From Morinoia aosen (Eukaryota > Arthropoda > Malacostraca > Amphipoda > Talitridae), in NCBI GenBank assembly GCA_030386875.1, contig CM059563.1, positions 49,975,602 to 50,039,601 on the forward strand: DNA of 64,000 nucleotides, read 5' to 3'. This document shows, piece after piece, positions 35,706 to 48,062 of the stretch. How positions within the stretch are numbered: position 1 is the stretch's first letter; every line of letters starts with the position of its first letter. The translations under genes were made by a program, and so were the position numbers. Below the pieces are notes generated by a model. It was given only the letters and a program-made list of their open reading frames with translations, made no database searches and had not been told where the DNA came from.

Positions 35706-37044
35706 TTAAGGAGATCATCCCAGTTGGACAACTTTTTTTGTCCGATTCGTTTGAAAATTGGCCAGTTAATGTCTTTTGTGAAAGTAAACCTTTTTTACTC
35801 GTGTCATTTTTTCGATTTAAGCCTTCATTTTTTTGACGAAAAATGAGTTTTTTTGGTATATTTTATGTATATTTCAAGACGTATCAACTCATTGAGTTTT
35901 GATGCTAGAACAAAACCAAAGACAGTTTTAGAATCCTTGAAACATTTCTAACAAACTCAGTAGGGCTTTTTTTCAAATTCAAAATTTTTCGATTTTTTTA
36001 AAAAATTTTGAAATTTCTGAAATGAACAATTTTTAGGGTTTTGGGTTTCCGAAAAATTCTAATTTCAAAAAAAGCCCTACTGAGTTTGTTATAAATGTTC
36101 CAAGGATTCTAAAACAGTCTTTGGTTTTGTTCTAGCATCAAAACTCAACGAGTTGATACGTCTTGAATGGTAAGAAAGGTAAATTTTTCACTAGAACCCA
36201 AAAACAACCTATGTCTATTGAATTCGAATAACATGAAAATTTTTGTACTTGAATGCACTTTCCAGGATCTATTTATAAGCACGAATAATGAGCAGCATTT
36301 TCGTAGTGAATTTCAATGAAACATATAAGAAATATTGCCCTTATGAGTGAATAGAAATAATATTTTTTATTTTTATTACTCACCATGTTGCGACTTTTTC
36401 AACTTTTCATGTCCGATTCGTTTGAAAATTGGCCAGTATATGTCTTTGGTGAAAGTAAACCTTTTTTACTCCTGTCATTTTTTCGATTTAGGCTCAATTT
36501 TTTTTGACGAAAAATGAGTTTTTTTGGTATATTTTATGTATATTTCAAGACGTATCAACTGGTTGAGTTTTGATGCTAAAACAAAACCAAAGACAGTTTC
36601 AGAATCCTTGACACATTTCTAACGAACTCATATGGGCTTTTTTCCATTTCCCATTAGTTCTCTTTTCATATGGGGTCAAAATCGGGCAAAAATTGAAAAT
36701 TTTTGGTACTTTTCACTACTATTGATATTTCAAAATAGGACTCGTCATCGAGTTTTGATGCTAGAACAAAAACAAAGACAGTTTTAAAATCCTTGAAACA
36801 TTTCTAACAAACTCACACGGGCTTTTTTTCCATTTCCCATTTGTTCTCTTTTTATATGGGGTCAAAATCGGGGAAAATGAAAGATTTTGGACCCCCCCCC
36901 CCCCCCCCCCAAGGGGAGGGGGAATTATTGTCCGTAGCGCCATAAAATTTTAGGACCGAATAGTCCACCAACTAAAGGTCCTTTTCCAACAAAAACATGA
37001 GAAATGACCCCCGGACCGACAGGGGCCTGGGATTATCTCCTTAA
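35706..37044 (+). mobile_element. 1331-bp piggyBac-like (TTAA) non-autonomous element
   Basis: The element runs 35710-37040 between TTAA at 35706-35709 and 37041-37044. Ends are GGAGATCATCCCAG and CTGGGATTATCTCC, inverted repeats matching at 13 of 14 positions. Inside, a block of about 240 bp near the left end (35730-35970) is repeated directly at about 36400-36640 and in part at about 36740-36890. Its distal part also occurs inverted at about 36065-36168, making a long hairpin with the first copy. A 19-C tract lies near the right end. No transposase frame was found. Confidence 0.87.
36892..36910 (+). repeat. Poly-C tract, 19 C
   Basis: Lies in the 1331-bp element and is followed by AAGGGGAGGGGG, so C- and G-runs could pair. 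The homopolymer length may be unreliable. Confidence 0.85.
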
Positions 37045-37344
37045 GCCACTTTAACAACTAAAAAAAAGAGCGTATCGAAGAGAGGAAGGAGGAAGGCACC
37101 ATTTAGTAAGAAGAAAAGGTAATGTGGAATCTATGCAGAAAGGGCATAGACACAGTAAGTTGAGAAAGAAGATCATGAAACAGGATAAAAGTTGAAGGTG
37201 ATAGTAGTAGGTGCTGAAAAACAGGACAGCAGTGAACCGAAAAAAGATGGTCCTTAACATAACAAAAAAAAAAATATTTTCTGTCAACAAAAAGAAGGCC
37301 TACTCAACTCTCAGCTCGGGCCCTCACACATTTTTCCCAGGGAA

Positions 37345-39779
37345 CACGGTTGAACAATATAAGTTGTTTGCAAATAAATATTAAGGCCAGAGAATTAGTT
37401 ACAATCCTGTGAATAACGCCTCTCTCAACACAGTGTTAAAATAACATCAAATTCCACTTCATTTATCAGAAAATATACGTAAAATCTGCAAAAGATAGTG
37501 ATAATTACTAAAAATCATATTGTATTCAGTATAAAAGATCCGCTTGCGCTCCTTCAAGGCGAGTCAACTAATGACAGTCAAACTTTTGAGATTTACAGGT
37601 CCATGTCGGTACAAAGACGCTTAATTCCCGTGACATCGTTGGCATCGCCCGCTAAGGCCTGCACAAAAGGAGTGTTGACATTCCCACGAGGCATTTTAGG
37701 GGTGCAATAAGACGAAACTGTAACGAAAGCACAGGTACATGAGGTCGGTTGCACAATGCGGTGTTCTCTATAAGATAAAGAAAAGATGAGAGGACAGAGA
37801 CGACCAAACTAAACCAACTGCAGACGCTCAAACCTTCTCTCATTAGGGTGGATTTCAAAATCCCCATTTTTAGACAGCTCTTGATGTTATATTTCTAGCC
37901 AAATTCGTCTCCTAAGGTTGAAAGCCCCTTACTCATTCAATCTGAATGTCGATGGTAACCTGAAGTGCCAGTCTAATGAAGGCGATTCGTAGTAACGGTG
38001 CATGAAAAAGACAACGATTAAGGATTGAATAGGCATTTCTGATCTGTGAGCAGCAATATGGACTGCTCTGGAGAACGCCCCTGCGATACAAAGAAACGAG
38101 GACGGACACAATCTGCACTTGCCTTCAATAGCGGTGCACACGTATTGCACAAAAAATACTCTCGACACGTTGGATGTCGCGCATTATCCCGAAGTAGCAG
38201 GAGTTTAACAGTGCAAGCTCATTAAATCTATATTATACCTGAACGATTGAATAAAACCATTATGTATGTGATAGAAAAAGAATGGTACTGACGACGATAA
38301 ATTTTTATTGAAATACGACAGTATTGTAATATACACGTATACACTACAGACATATCAAAGGTCATACAACACAAATTGGAATTGGGCAGGACAAGTGAGT
38401 CCTATGTGACACGCCTGGTGTGACGAAAGACGTGGCTTCCTCGGGTCAACAACAACCTAATTTTTGACATCCCGACAGTAAACTGTATCACATTAACTGT
38501 TCTCTATTTATAAAAAAAACGCTTTCTTATTTATAATTAGAACTAATACTTTTTGATGGAAAACTTGTGAAAAATACTTTTCAAAATAATAAAATCAAAT
38601 AAATAAGGCTAAGGCTAAATAAAGGGCCTCCACGCGGAAGTAGGAAAATTAACGTATTAGGCAGTGTTACTGTTACTTACCTTCAAGGCTTTTTCAGGCT
38701 CCGACGATTTGAAGTGCATGGTGGCGACAAGCGAGCACTCCTATATAGATGATTAAAACCAAGCTGATCACGTCTCACAATCGAGACACGGGGTCTCATA
38801 AGTAAAATAAGCACATCATATGTTCAACTCACTCATGAAAAATGTCGAGAAAACCTGTAAAAATAAAAAACGATGGTAACGAAACAAATCTCACTGTGTT
38901 CAATTCATCGGACGAAAAGTACCTAAAATGAAGTTACTAACTCGCTTCACTTGGCTTCAAGAAAAACCTTTGAAGGTCACAGCTAATTACGGAATGAAGT
39001 AGGTATTCAAAAAGATGCGCGAAACAAAATGCTAGGCGCATATAAATATTTCAACTGGGCTCCTTTAGAACGATAATTAAGAGCTAAATCAAAATAATTA
39101 TTGTAACACAACACATACTACACATAATGGAAGCAAGGCGAATGTTCCTTCAGCAACGTAAATTTAGTTGTAAAAATATCACCGTTTTCAAATCACATAC
39201 CTGATTGTTTTAACATCTAGCGTCTATAAAAATGTTTATCGTTCAACATTAGCGCAAAGGGCAAAGTAACACAATCGTGTAACTCGGTTTTCATGAAATA
39301 AAATGGCCAGGAGTTCAAAAACAGCGCAGCGGCGTCTTCCATCAACTCGACAAAAGAAAACACGGAACCTGACACGAGTTGCTTCCCTCCCTTGATAGCG
39401 TCACTCCCACCACTACCACCGTAAGCCCTCACCACCACCACCATCGGAAACAGCAGCACCACGGTCTCATTTCAAATGAGCAGCCCCCCACTGCAATATT
39501 CATAATGGGGTGAAGTCGTCTCTGGCCAATGCATGTGGAACAGAAGTCCAAATTGTCACTGAAGTGCTACAGAACTTGAAGTAACAACGCAATCCAATTA
39601 CATGCAAGATCAAGAGAGGAACTCAAATCAATGGCTAATATACGTGAAATTCAATGGCTCCTACACGTAAGTGGCCACACGAATTAAAAAAAAACAAGAA
39701 ATGAATGAATTGAATCCAAATGAATCGATGGCTGCTACTGAAAAACCAATTCGATATAATAAGAGATATAAATTCGATT
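37345..39779. other. Unassigned sequence, about 2.4 kb
   Basis: AT-rich, short open frames only. An 81-codon minus-strand frame (39217-39462) with a Gly-rich start was looked at, without a recognised domain. Confidence 0.45.
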
Positions 39780-40094
39780 ATTTTAGATTATATGTTAGTT
39801 TAACCCTCCCTAACCGCTACAAAAAAATAGCGCATCGAAGAGAAGAAGGAAGGAACCATTTAGTTTGAAGATAAGGGAATGCGGAATCTATGCAGAAAGG
39901 ACATAGAAACAGTAAGTTGAGAAAGAAGTTTACGAAACAAGATGAAAGTTGAAGAAGATAGTAGGTGCTGAAAAACAGGATAGCAGTGAACCGAAAAAGC
40001 CGGTCCTTGACAAAAGCTGGTCTACAAAAAAAATTGTATACAAAAAAATGCTTAACTTTTAGCTCTGGCCCTCACACATTTTTCCCCTGGGAGT
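39780..40094 (-). mobile_element. Repeat S copy 13, 5'-truncated
   Basis: Tail ATTTTAGATTATATG then TTAGTTTAACCCTCCC. The copy stops at about 40094 in CCCCTGGGAG, losing the terminal hairpin. GAGATATAAATT at the left (about 39763) against GAGATAAGTTTT at the right may be a decayed target duplication. Confidence 0.8.
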
Positions 40095-40712
40095 GAGATA
40101 AGTTTTAAAGCCCTAGTGACACTTCTGAACTTCCAACCAAACTAAAAATAGTTATACATCTTACTGTTTGCTTCACAAAATTATTAGGATATACACTTGA
40201 AAATGAGAACAAGTAAGATAGCGACAAGTGTGAAAATCACTCTAGGAGACACGAAAATGTCTCAGGTACACAATGAGACACCCGAATCCCATAAAATCGT
40301 AACAAAAGCTGAAATAGTGTTTGAACGAATAATAGGCATTGTAACCAAATTCCCGCCTAACACAGCCCAGTATCAAAACCAAACGAAAAACTTTTGCAAT
40401 GAGTCAGTTTTCCGCAGCTCTACAATCATGAGAAGTCTTAAAGCAGCACACCTGGACTCGATGAAGAAATGATCAATGGCCAGTATCGGACCCGAAATGG
40501 AGATTTCAAAATCCAGCATCTTCAACAACAATCAGCAACTTAGTTGATATCGGAGAACTAAGAAATATTTCAACGTCAATGAATAATTGAATGGAACAAT
40601 CGTTTAACCGTTAAACCATAATCACAGATTTTACGAACAAAAGTTTGCATACGAAAATGCTGCAGATAACACGACCCCAGCTGAGTGCAAAACATGAAAG
40701 CAAATTATCTGC
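40095..40712. other. Unassigned sequence
   Basis: Contains a 91-codon plus-strand frame (40197-40472) with a polar, mixed composition but no recognised domain. Confidence 0.4.
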
Positions 40713-40902
40713 TGTAAACTAAACCCAAATAACAGTCCCTAAACTGCTATAAACTAAACCCAGATACCAGTCAATAAACTATTTTAAGCTAAATCCAGAT
40801 ACCAGTCAATAAACTATTTTAAGCTAAACCCAGATACCAGTCAATAAACTATTTTAAGCTAAACCCAAATACCAGTCACTAAGCTGTTATAAACTAAACC
40901 CC
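40713..40902 (+). repeat. 35-bp minisatellite, about 5.4 units
   Basis: The unit is built round CAGATACCAGTCAATAAAC. Its phase marker (CAGAT or CAAAT) recurs at 40726, 40761, 40796, 40831 and 40866, exactly 35 bp apart. The three inner units are almost identical. The outer two share other variants (GCTATAAAC or GCTGTTATAAAC), which suggests that the array grew from the centre. Confidence 0.93.
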
Positions 40903-40904
40903 TT

Positions 40905-41105
40905 TCCCAAGGAAAGCAAATATAGCAGTTAATAAGGGAAGTAGAAGGATGAGGAGGAGGGAGAAAAAGAGGACGGGAGCAGGGACCTGCGCAGGCCAGT
41001 CATGGGAAGCACGCCTCGGCGCCTCTCGCAGCCGGCGCCGGGCACGCATTGCTGCGCCGCTCCAGCGCCGCCTCGCTTTTCTTGTTCTTCGCCCAAATTG
41101 AGAAT
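40905..41105. other. GC-rich island next to the minisatellite
   Basis: A CpG-rich patch starting directly after the tandem array, with runs such as GGCGCCTCTCGCAGCC. It overlaps an 80-codon Arg-rich minus-strand frame without recognised domain. Confidence 0.35.
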
Positions 41106-41621
41106 GCGAACATGGTGATGATCTTCCTACACGCAATGAGAGTAGAAATAATTTTTGAAGTAAAAAAAGTGGTAATTCGGGAACTAAAGTAATTATAATT
41201 TATAAATTCATAAACTTGACGGTATGAAGAAGGTAATGATACTCTATTTCAAAAATATAAATGAATGGGTGATTAATTATAATTATTCAAGAATTTAAAA
41301 TAAAAATAAAGTAGAAATTAGAATCAGAAAATTAAGTGTGTAGATTATTCAAACTCTATGGAATAAATAGCACAAAGTGATAAGCCATAAAATTATAAAT
41401 AAAAGCGAACTGTGGTAATGCAAGAAATCAATCACTTGAACAACAATGCTCCAGTAAATTGATAGTAGAAATACCGATATTCAACAATTAGGACCACAAA
41501 AAAGACGTAGTACTGAAGAATATAAAAGCGAAAATAATAAGATGTACATGAAAAATAACGAGATGTACAAGATTCATCATGATAATTATCACGCTCAAAT
41601 ATATCATTACATATAATTGAC
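41106..41621. other. Very AT-rich unassigned sequence
   Basis: Nothing recognised. Confidence 0.45.
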
Positions 41622-42027
41622 TGCAAATATCAACTAATTTATTAATTATATTAGTTTCAGCCTGCCTTAATGCAAAAAAGGTATACAAAGAGAGGAAGAA
41701 TGGAGTCACCATTAAGTATGGAGTAATAGAAACGTAGAATCTAAGCAGGTGTGTTCCGACACCGGACCGGATAACCGACGCATAGAAACATTCAAGGAGG
41801 AAGGTTAGGAAACGAGAAAAAAGTTTGAGGAAAAAGTCAAAGGCGCTGAAAAAAGGACACCAATGAATCGAAAAAATCGGCCTTTAACAAAACAAAAAAA
41901 AACATTTCATTTCAACAAATAGATGGCCTACCTATCTCTTACCGCGGAACATCACATTTTCACCCTGGGAGTGCTAATTCCCCTCGATTTAATAGTTGCA
42001 TCCCCCTGAGGGATGCAAACATCAACT
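41622..42027 (-). mobile_element. Repeat S copy 14 with 15-bp target duplication, long variant
   Basis: TGCAAATATCAACTA at 41622-41636 and TGCAAACATCAACTA at 42013-42027 differ at one base and bound an element of 376 bp. It holds the long-variant centre (GTGTGTTCCGACACCGGACC...CGCATAGAAAC) and ends in CCCCCTGAGG. Confidence 0.88.
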
Positions 42028-42140
42028 ATAAGCCACATCTGGGGCACACTTTATTATCCAGCGCCTCTTAAAATTCATTCAAACCAAAAACTTCAATCCA
42101 AATCTTCAATCCTAGATTAGTATGACTAATCTATTCCTGC

Positions 42141-42235
42141 CTCAACAAAAATATAGCCTACCAACCCTTCAGCTTGGGACCTCATATCTTTTCCCTAAGA
42201 GCACTAATTCTCATATATGAAACTGCCGTCTCTCC
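42141..42235 (-). mobile_element. Repeat S fragment (right-hand end only)
   Basis: About 95 bp matching the last quarter of the repeat: CTCAACAAAAATATAGCCTACC, then CAGCTTGGGACCTCATA and GAGCACTAATTCTCATA. The terminal palindrome is decayed. It lies 113 bp after the previous copy in the same orientation, so it may be an older insertion or a local duplication. Confidence 0.7.
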
Positions 42236-43472
42236 GTACATGCATTAAAAATGTAATGCTCTTACACTGATCTAGTCACATATATGTTCCCTTAAAAGTA
42301 TATTATCAACCAGAAATCTATTGTTTTCAGGCCTTGCTTTAGTTCAGTCTTGTTTATATCTAGATAATACTTGAACAACTCAAAATTCTTAAATACAACG
42401 ACTTAGAAACCTAATGACATTATGAAACACAAATTAAGCTCAGATAATTTCATACAGAGACCAGCCAAAGCGTACTGTAGCCATCTCTTAGCAATGCCGG
42501 AAGCTAGCTGTGACAACGAGCAGTCAGACGCTAAAAAAGACATGTACACAGCCATGTGAAATGACTGCTGCGGGGGTGGAAAAAACGAGCACCCGAGCGT
42601 AACAAGCGTCGAGAGAACCACTTCAACAAGCCGTAAATATTGGAGAGAGCGCCAAAAAACGCACACGACGAGAATACCTCGGACGGCGTCGATCGGGATA
42701 TTTATAGGAAAGACCTAAGGTGTGCACTCTGTGCGCTGCTCACACCGGAACAGCCTGTCAGAGCAACAGCAGCGGAATTAAGATGCCCATCTGTTCTGTG
42801 ACGGATCAATTGAAGCGACTAGAACTCGGGGCACCAGCGAACGTGCGCCAGCAGCTAAGAGAGCGGGCAACCCCAGAGCCCGCCCACAACACGCGAAACA
42901 GAAGACAGGTGCAACGGGTACGACATGCACGCCTACGCCACGGGCCGTTCGTCCAAAGGTCTGATTACATCAACCTTTCACGAAGATTTTTTCGGCATTG
43001 TGGTAGTGATTTCAATACAATAATTTATAAACGAGAACCTAAGCGTTAGCGGAACTATATCGCTGTTTCTCAAGTACCATTCAAATTTGTCTGTCTTAGA
43101 TGATCTAAACTATAATATGAATGAATCATAAAAGAAAGTCCAAATATTTTGGTGCGTCACATTCAACCGAATAATGGCTGTCTCAATTTAGCCCGAAATC
43201 ACTAATCAAACATTGTCAATCCTCTCAATGAAAAACATTACAATACGCTGAAGATATAAATGTTTAAATAAAATATATACGATTCTTACATTCCAAAATA
43301 AATAGAAACACCAGAAAAAGATATAATTTTTCAATTTTGCACATTTGAAATTAAGCTAATCAGTCAAAATACATGCATTCCTTGTGTGCATCGCTTCTTG
43401 AACGAACAACACGTCTTACTTCATTTAAAAAAGTCATAAGGATACATTTTGCCTCTCTAGTAATGACCAATC
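42236..43472. other. Unassigned sequence with a GC island at about 42560-42960
   Basis: The island is CpG-rich and includes a 109-codon plus-strand frame (42720-43049). A TATTTATAGG motif at about 42698 precedes that frame by about 20 bases, but no good initiator follows. No domain recognised. Confidence 0.4.
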
Positions 43473-43838
43473 ATTACAAAACTAGATTAGATGTTAGTTT
43501 AAGCCTCCATAAAACGTTCCAAAGAGAGAAGGAGGAAGGCACCATTTAGTATGGAGCTAAGGGAATGCGGAATCAACGTGGAATGGGCATAGAAACAGTT
43601 ACTTCAGAAAGGAGTGTATGAAACCAGATAAAAGTTCAAGAAGAAAGAAGTAGGTGCTGAAAAACAAGACAGCAGTGAACCGAAAAAAGGTGGCCCTAAA
43701 CATAAATAAACGTTTTATTTCCACAAAAAAATACCTACCCAACTCTTAGCTCAGGCCCTCACACATTTTCCCCCTGGGAGTGTTAATTCCCATAGATACA
43801 ATAGTAGTATCCCCCTGAAGGGTTATTACAAAATTAGA
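43473..43838 (-). mobile_element. Repeat S copy 15 with 14-bp target duplication
   Basis: ATTACAAAACTAGA at 43473-43486 and ATTACAAAATTAGA at 43825-43838 differ at one base. The element between is about 338 bp, with tail TTAGATGTTAG and right end CCCCTGAAGGG. Part of the left GC block after CCTCC is missing. Confidence 0.9.
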
Positions 43839-46800
43839 CTTCAGCATGATTTCATTCACAAATTGGTTATTCAATAAAATCGGACTGAATGTGAATGTAT
43901 GAACTTTTTCCTCGTACATTTGGGAGATCGTCGAAGTCAGGAACTGCAAATTAACTTCGCATCTCAGTAGAACTCTTAATAATTTTCACTAATTATACGA
44001 AGAGCTTTCTCGTTCGCTACCGAAAGGTTTAAAACATTGACAGAATGAGATACACAATAAATACACAAAAAATAAAGGCTCTTATGTCATTAATACCATA
44101 AAATTAGATGAGTAAATACTCATTATACACTCACGAGAAATAATTGCGTAATTTAAACACCATTTTCCCAATACACAACAGAAACTAAGATAATCAGCCT
44201 CATCGTTTTAATCTGATTCCACCGAAGAAGGCGCCAGTCCAAAAATAAGCTACAATAAGTTATTTCTCATTTCGAAAGAAAATATTTCAATTTGACTGCT
44301 AAAATACACAATCATTTTCAATGGTGATTGCTCTGTTGATGAATGACAAAACGGATCATCACCCCCCACTCGAGCACGTTTTAGGAACGGCTCGCACGGC
44401 TTCTATGAGCAGGCGAGAAACGATGGCTGAGGCTCAAAGAGGTGGCCGGTAGCTGGCTGCGGACTCGTGCAGGTCACACACCCCCACACTGAAGACGGCG
44501 ATGAGCACCCACCGTCCACCGCTCGCAACACGGACATGAGCCGCACATCATGCATGAAGAGGAAGCTGGTCGACAAGCTTCGCTGGCTTTATGATGGCGC
44601 CGAATGCTGTAGTCGCCACAAGGTGGCAATCATTGATTCATTGTACTATCGCCTTGTGGTTCTCATTTTCATCATTAGACCATGAAAAAGTATTATAAAA
44701 TTACTTAAGGAAACAAGTGAAAGTGAGACATCAGCAGATGCGATTCAATATTAAACATTAGGCTATAAATAACACTACAACCAAAATCAAAGCTGACTTC
44801 AGAGTCATATTTTCAAAATCGAGTGTTCAACTTGAAAAAACATACACAAGTGCTAGAGTCTGCAAGCGTCGCGATTAAGTTAACAGCAAAAATTAGGGTA
44901 CGAGTCCTCTGAAAGGCCAGCCATTCAAATCACTGCAGCATCTGAGGTAAAAATACTGATGATCAACCACAAATCAACCCAAGAACTAGTTAAATATGAA
45001 GAAATAAACTAACTCAATATTCCATTAACCGCCAAAAATCGCCAAAAAAAATTTATATGTCAAATAACTAGCATAAACAAACCTATGCCCCAAATGAGCA
45101 CTTGAACCAACTGAAAAATATCAAACGAGCTTTATATTCTCAAGCCGAACTTTGGACGTAGGTTTTTGAAAATTAAAGTAAGAAACTTTCATGGTAAGCT
45201 TTACTTAGTTCGAAAGCCCCATTTTCTCATAATATAAACTGAACTTAGCAGTAAATTAAGCCATGGCCCTTTTAGTTTCATAGCGCGAGTACGAACTTGA
45301 CAAAAAGAAAATGGAAAATTAAAAAATATTGCTGTTTTTCGACAGAGATAGCCTTCATTTAAAAACTTTGATTTATCTAACGCGTCTAAGTTCTATAAAA
45401 ATACTCCGATTCCCCCAACTAATTAAAGTTTAATTTAAAAAAAATGAGGGAAAAATACTGGAAAAAGTAGCAACTGAAATCAACTACACCTCATGCAATT
45501 GTTGCTACGGTTCATTTTAGCGTGTTGCTGGCACACGGTTGGACAACAAGGCATCATTTCTACCATTGTAAAGTAGTTACTTTTAATTTTTCTACTGAAA
45601 TGGTAATTAAGTGGGATGAGGTGAGATCTTTCTTAAGTCTTCAAGGTTCTACTCATATAAATATGTTATAAATTCGCTAATAAATAGCTATTGCTAAAGA
45701 ACAGTTCAATGTTGTTATCAAGAATTTACGTTGATATTAATTGATCGTTCCATCCTATCTCAAAGCCTAGATGAACGTTTCATTATGACTCAAAGCTATA
45801 TGAACGTTTCCTTCGATCCCAAGTCTACGTCCCCCCAAAAAAGGCTGATCTGATAATCAATCCCTGGCTTTCATGAGTACGGCGAAGCCGGTCACAAGTG
45901 AAAAAACAAGAACAGCAGCAGAAGCTACCTGCAGCTCGAGCTGTAAGTCACGCCCGCACCTTCAGTCACACAAGCGCTGCCTGCGACGGCACGGCGACGT
46001 GATGTGGTAACACTAACGGTCTGGGTCAACTTCGGGCACGGTCTTTCACTTCACTGCGGAAAACATCAGCTTTCCATAAGCACTGTTAACCACAGTCAGC
46101 TGAAATTGAGCTGGCAACTTCATACTCTTGTTTCAACAAGCACGACAAATCGATCGTGAATCAAGAACTAATAACAATAGTAAAACCTCATTATTAGCGT
46201 AATTTAAATTCAATTCATAAGTTAGTAAATGCAGAAAATAAACATATGAAGGATAAATCCCAAGCACTAACGGGAACGTTCGTTAATGTGATTCCATTCT
46301 AATTTCTGAGGTATACTCAGTATTTAGTATGACAATAGTGGATGCTTCAAAAATGCAGACGGTTTGAGAAGTCCCGTGAGACACATCACTTTAAAACTAG
46401 AAAAGACGCAAGCACAGCCCGAGAATATTATAAAAAAAGGCCAAGGAGAGTGGGGAAGCAACCGAGCTGATCACATTAGAGGGAAGCAGCTCATGAGAAC
46501 TAATGGCAACAAACCTCTACTGAGGGGCCTATAGATCAGCCTGATATATTTAGGGCTTCCAGAGAAAAAGCGAGTTGAGGCAAGAGTCTTGCACAACGTC
46601 CGAAAACTGATGAGACTGGGATACTTCGATCAATGAAATCCGATCTGAAAGAGAAGTATAGCTACCGAATGAAGAATGGCGCTTTTACTAGAAAGTAATA
46701 ATCTTGCAATGAACCGCCTATTTCGAGATGTCTTCTGCCGTTGTTTCTTACCAAAATTTAGCTATAGAACAATAATTCGGTTAAGACAGAATGAACATCT

Positions 46801-48062
46801 CAGAGAAACATATGTTTTAAAATGTACAAACAAAATTTTACTTCGGCGCTACTTTGGTAATAACAAGGACGTGATGGAAGAACGAGCTGTCCCCTTGGGG
46901 CAATTCAGGGGAACGCTAAGATCCACGCGAGTTATTAAAAATAGCAACAAATTCCCCGCACAAACGATGATGCTCAAAGTCAAAAGTGAAACAACATAAA
47001 ACATGCAGTAAAGAAGGTACACTAGGAATTATTAGTAATATTAATAGAATCTAACGACCACACACACAGTGCAGAGATTGTATTCTTCTCGAAAATTAAA
47101 GCACACCATTCAAGGCAATTATGTTTCTTTCACAAAAGAGCCAGTTTAGATCCCTGCTACAAACTAGCACCGCCAGTCGAGCAATGAACCCCATTGATGC
47201 GAGTACAGATCTTCCTTCAGACTGCGATAGAGGTCTCAATACGCCGCAAGCCAGCCACCTGTGCGGTGAATGTGTTCCACGAATAAACCGGGCTCCATCA
47301 ATCACAGAAAACGTCTCTCTACAGAACGCAGGTAAAAAATTGCAGCATTTGCAGAGTCATACAGCGGGGACGAAACAGAAATATTACTTATCACAAGCAA
47401 AACTCCATGAGAAATAAAATAACTTCAGCTGAGATTTACGTATGGACTACAGAACATGCCAAAAAAGAGCGCACGATGGTGAAAAGTAAACACCGATAAA
47501 TTCCATTGAGGGCAAAAAATGTACAAGATATTCATTATACGAATCTCACGTGAATGAAGAATGAATGGAAGTTAATATACTGTTATTTGAAGCAGCTTAA
47601 TATTGGTGAAATACAGACAAAGAATTCCTGAAACACCATGATCGCACGTAACTAGTACTTTGTTCCAACTACTGGTTCGAGGTCTTGCCACAACTCTACA
47701 CAGTGGTTTGGAGCAACGGGAAATTTTAGTATAATAAAATATCAGGTAAACATGCCTTTAAATTCTATTCATCAAGTACAGCACCATCTTTGATGTAAAA
47801 TTTAAAACTTTAGGGGCAAAACGTCACTTAACTTTAAAACTGTGTCAACAAGACGGAGCTCTATCCTAATCACAAGAGTTTTTGATGCGGTGTCATTTTA
47901 ATACCACAAAGATAAAAATTCGTCTAAGTAAAACAGCGAATTATAAATTCGGGAGATAATAAGCCTTGTTCCTAAAACAGCAGTACGGTTATCGTATAAA
48001 GCATATGCATTTACTCCTCAAAGATTAAAATATGTAAGTGCTTCGAGATCACGACTCTATGG
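43839..48062. other. Unassigned sequence, about 4.2 kb, with two GC islands
   Basis: Islands at about 44360-44620 and 45880-46030 are CpG-rich. A 107-codon plus-strand frame (46676-46999) reads as a mixed, basic protein but matches no family I recognise. No repeat S copy or MITE seen. Confidence 0.4.

Larger units (their letters stand above)
35685..37344 (-). mobile_element. Repeat S copy 12, 5'-truncated and split by a 1.3-kb element
   Basis: Tail and first bases (GATTATAGGTTAGTTTAA, ending at 35709) and the body (from 37041, TTAAGCCACTTTAAC) are one copy interrupted at the TTTAAGCC site. The right end stops at about 37344 (TTTTTCCCAGGGAA), short of the terminal hairpin. A decayed duplication may exist (GAACAGATTATTCAAG against GAACAATATAAG). 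Confidence 0.82.
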
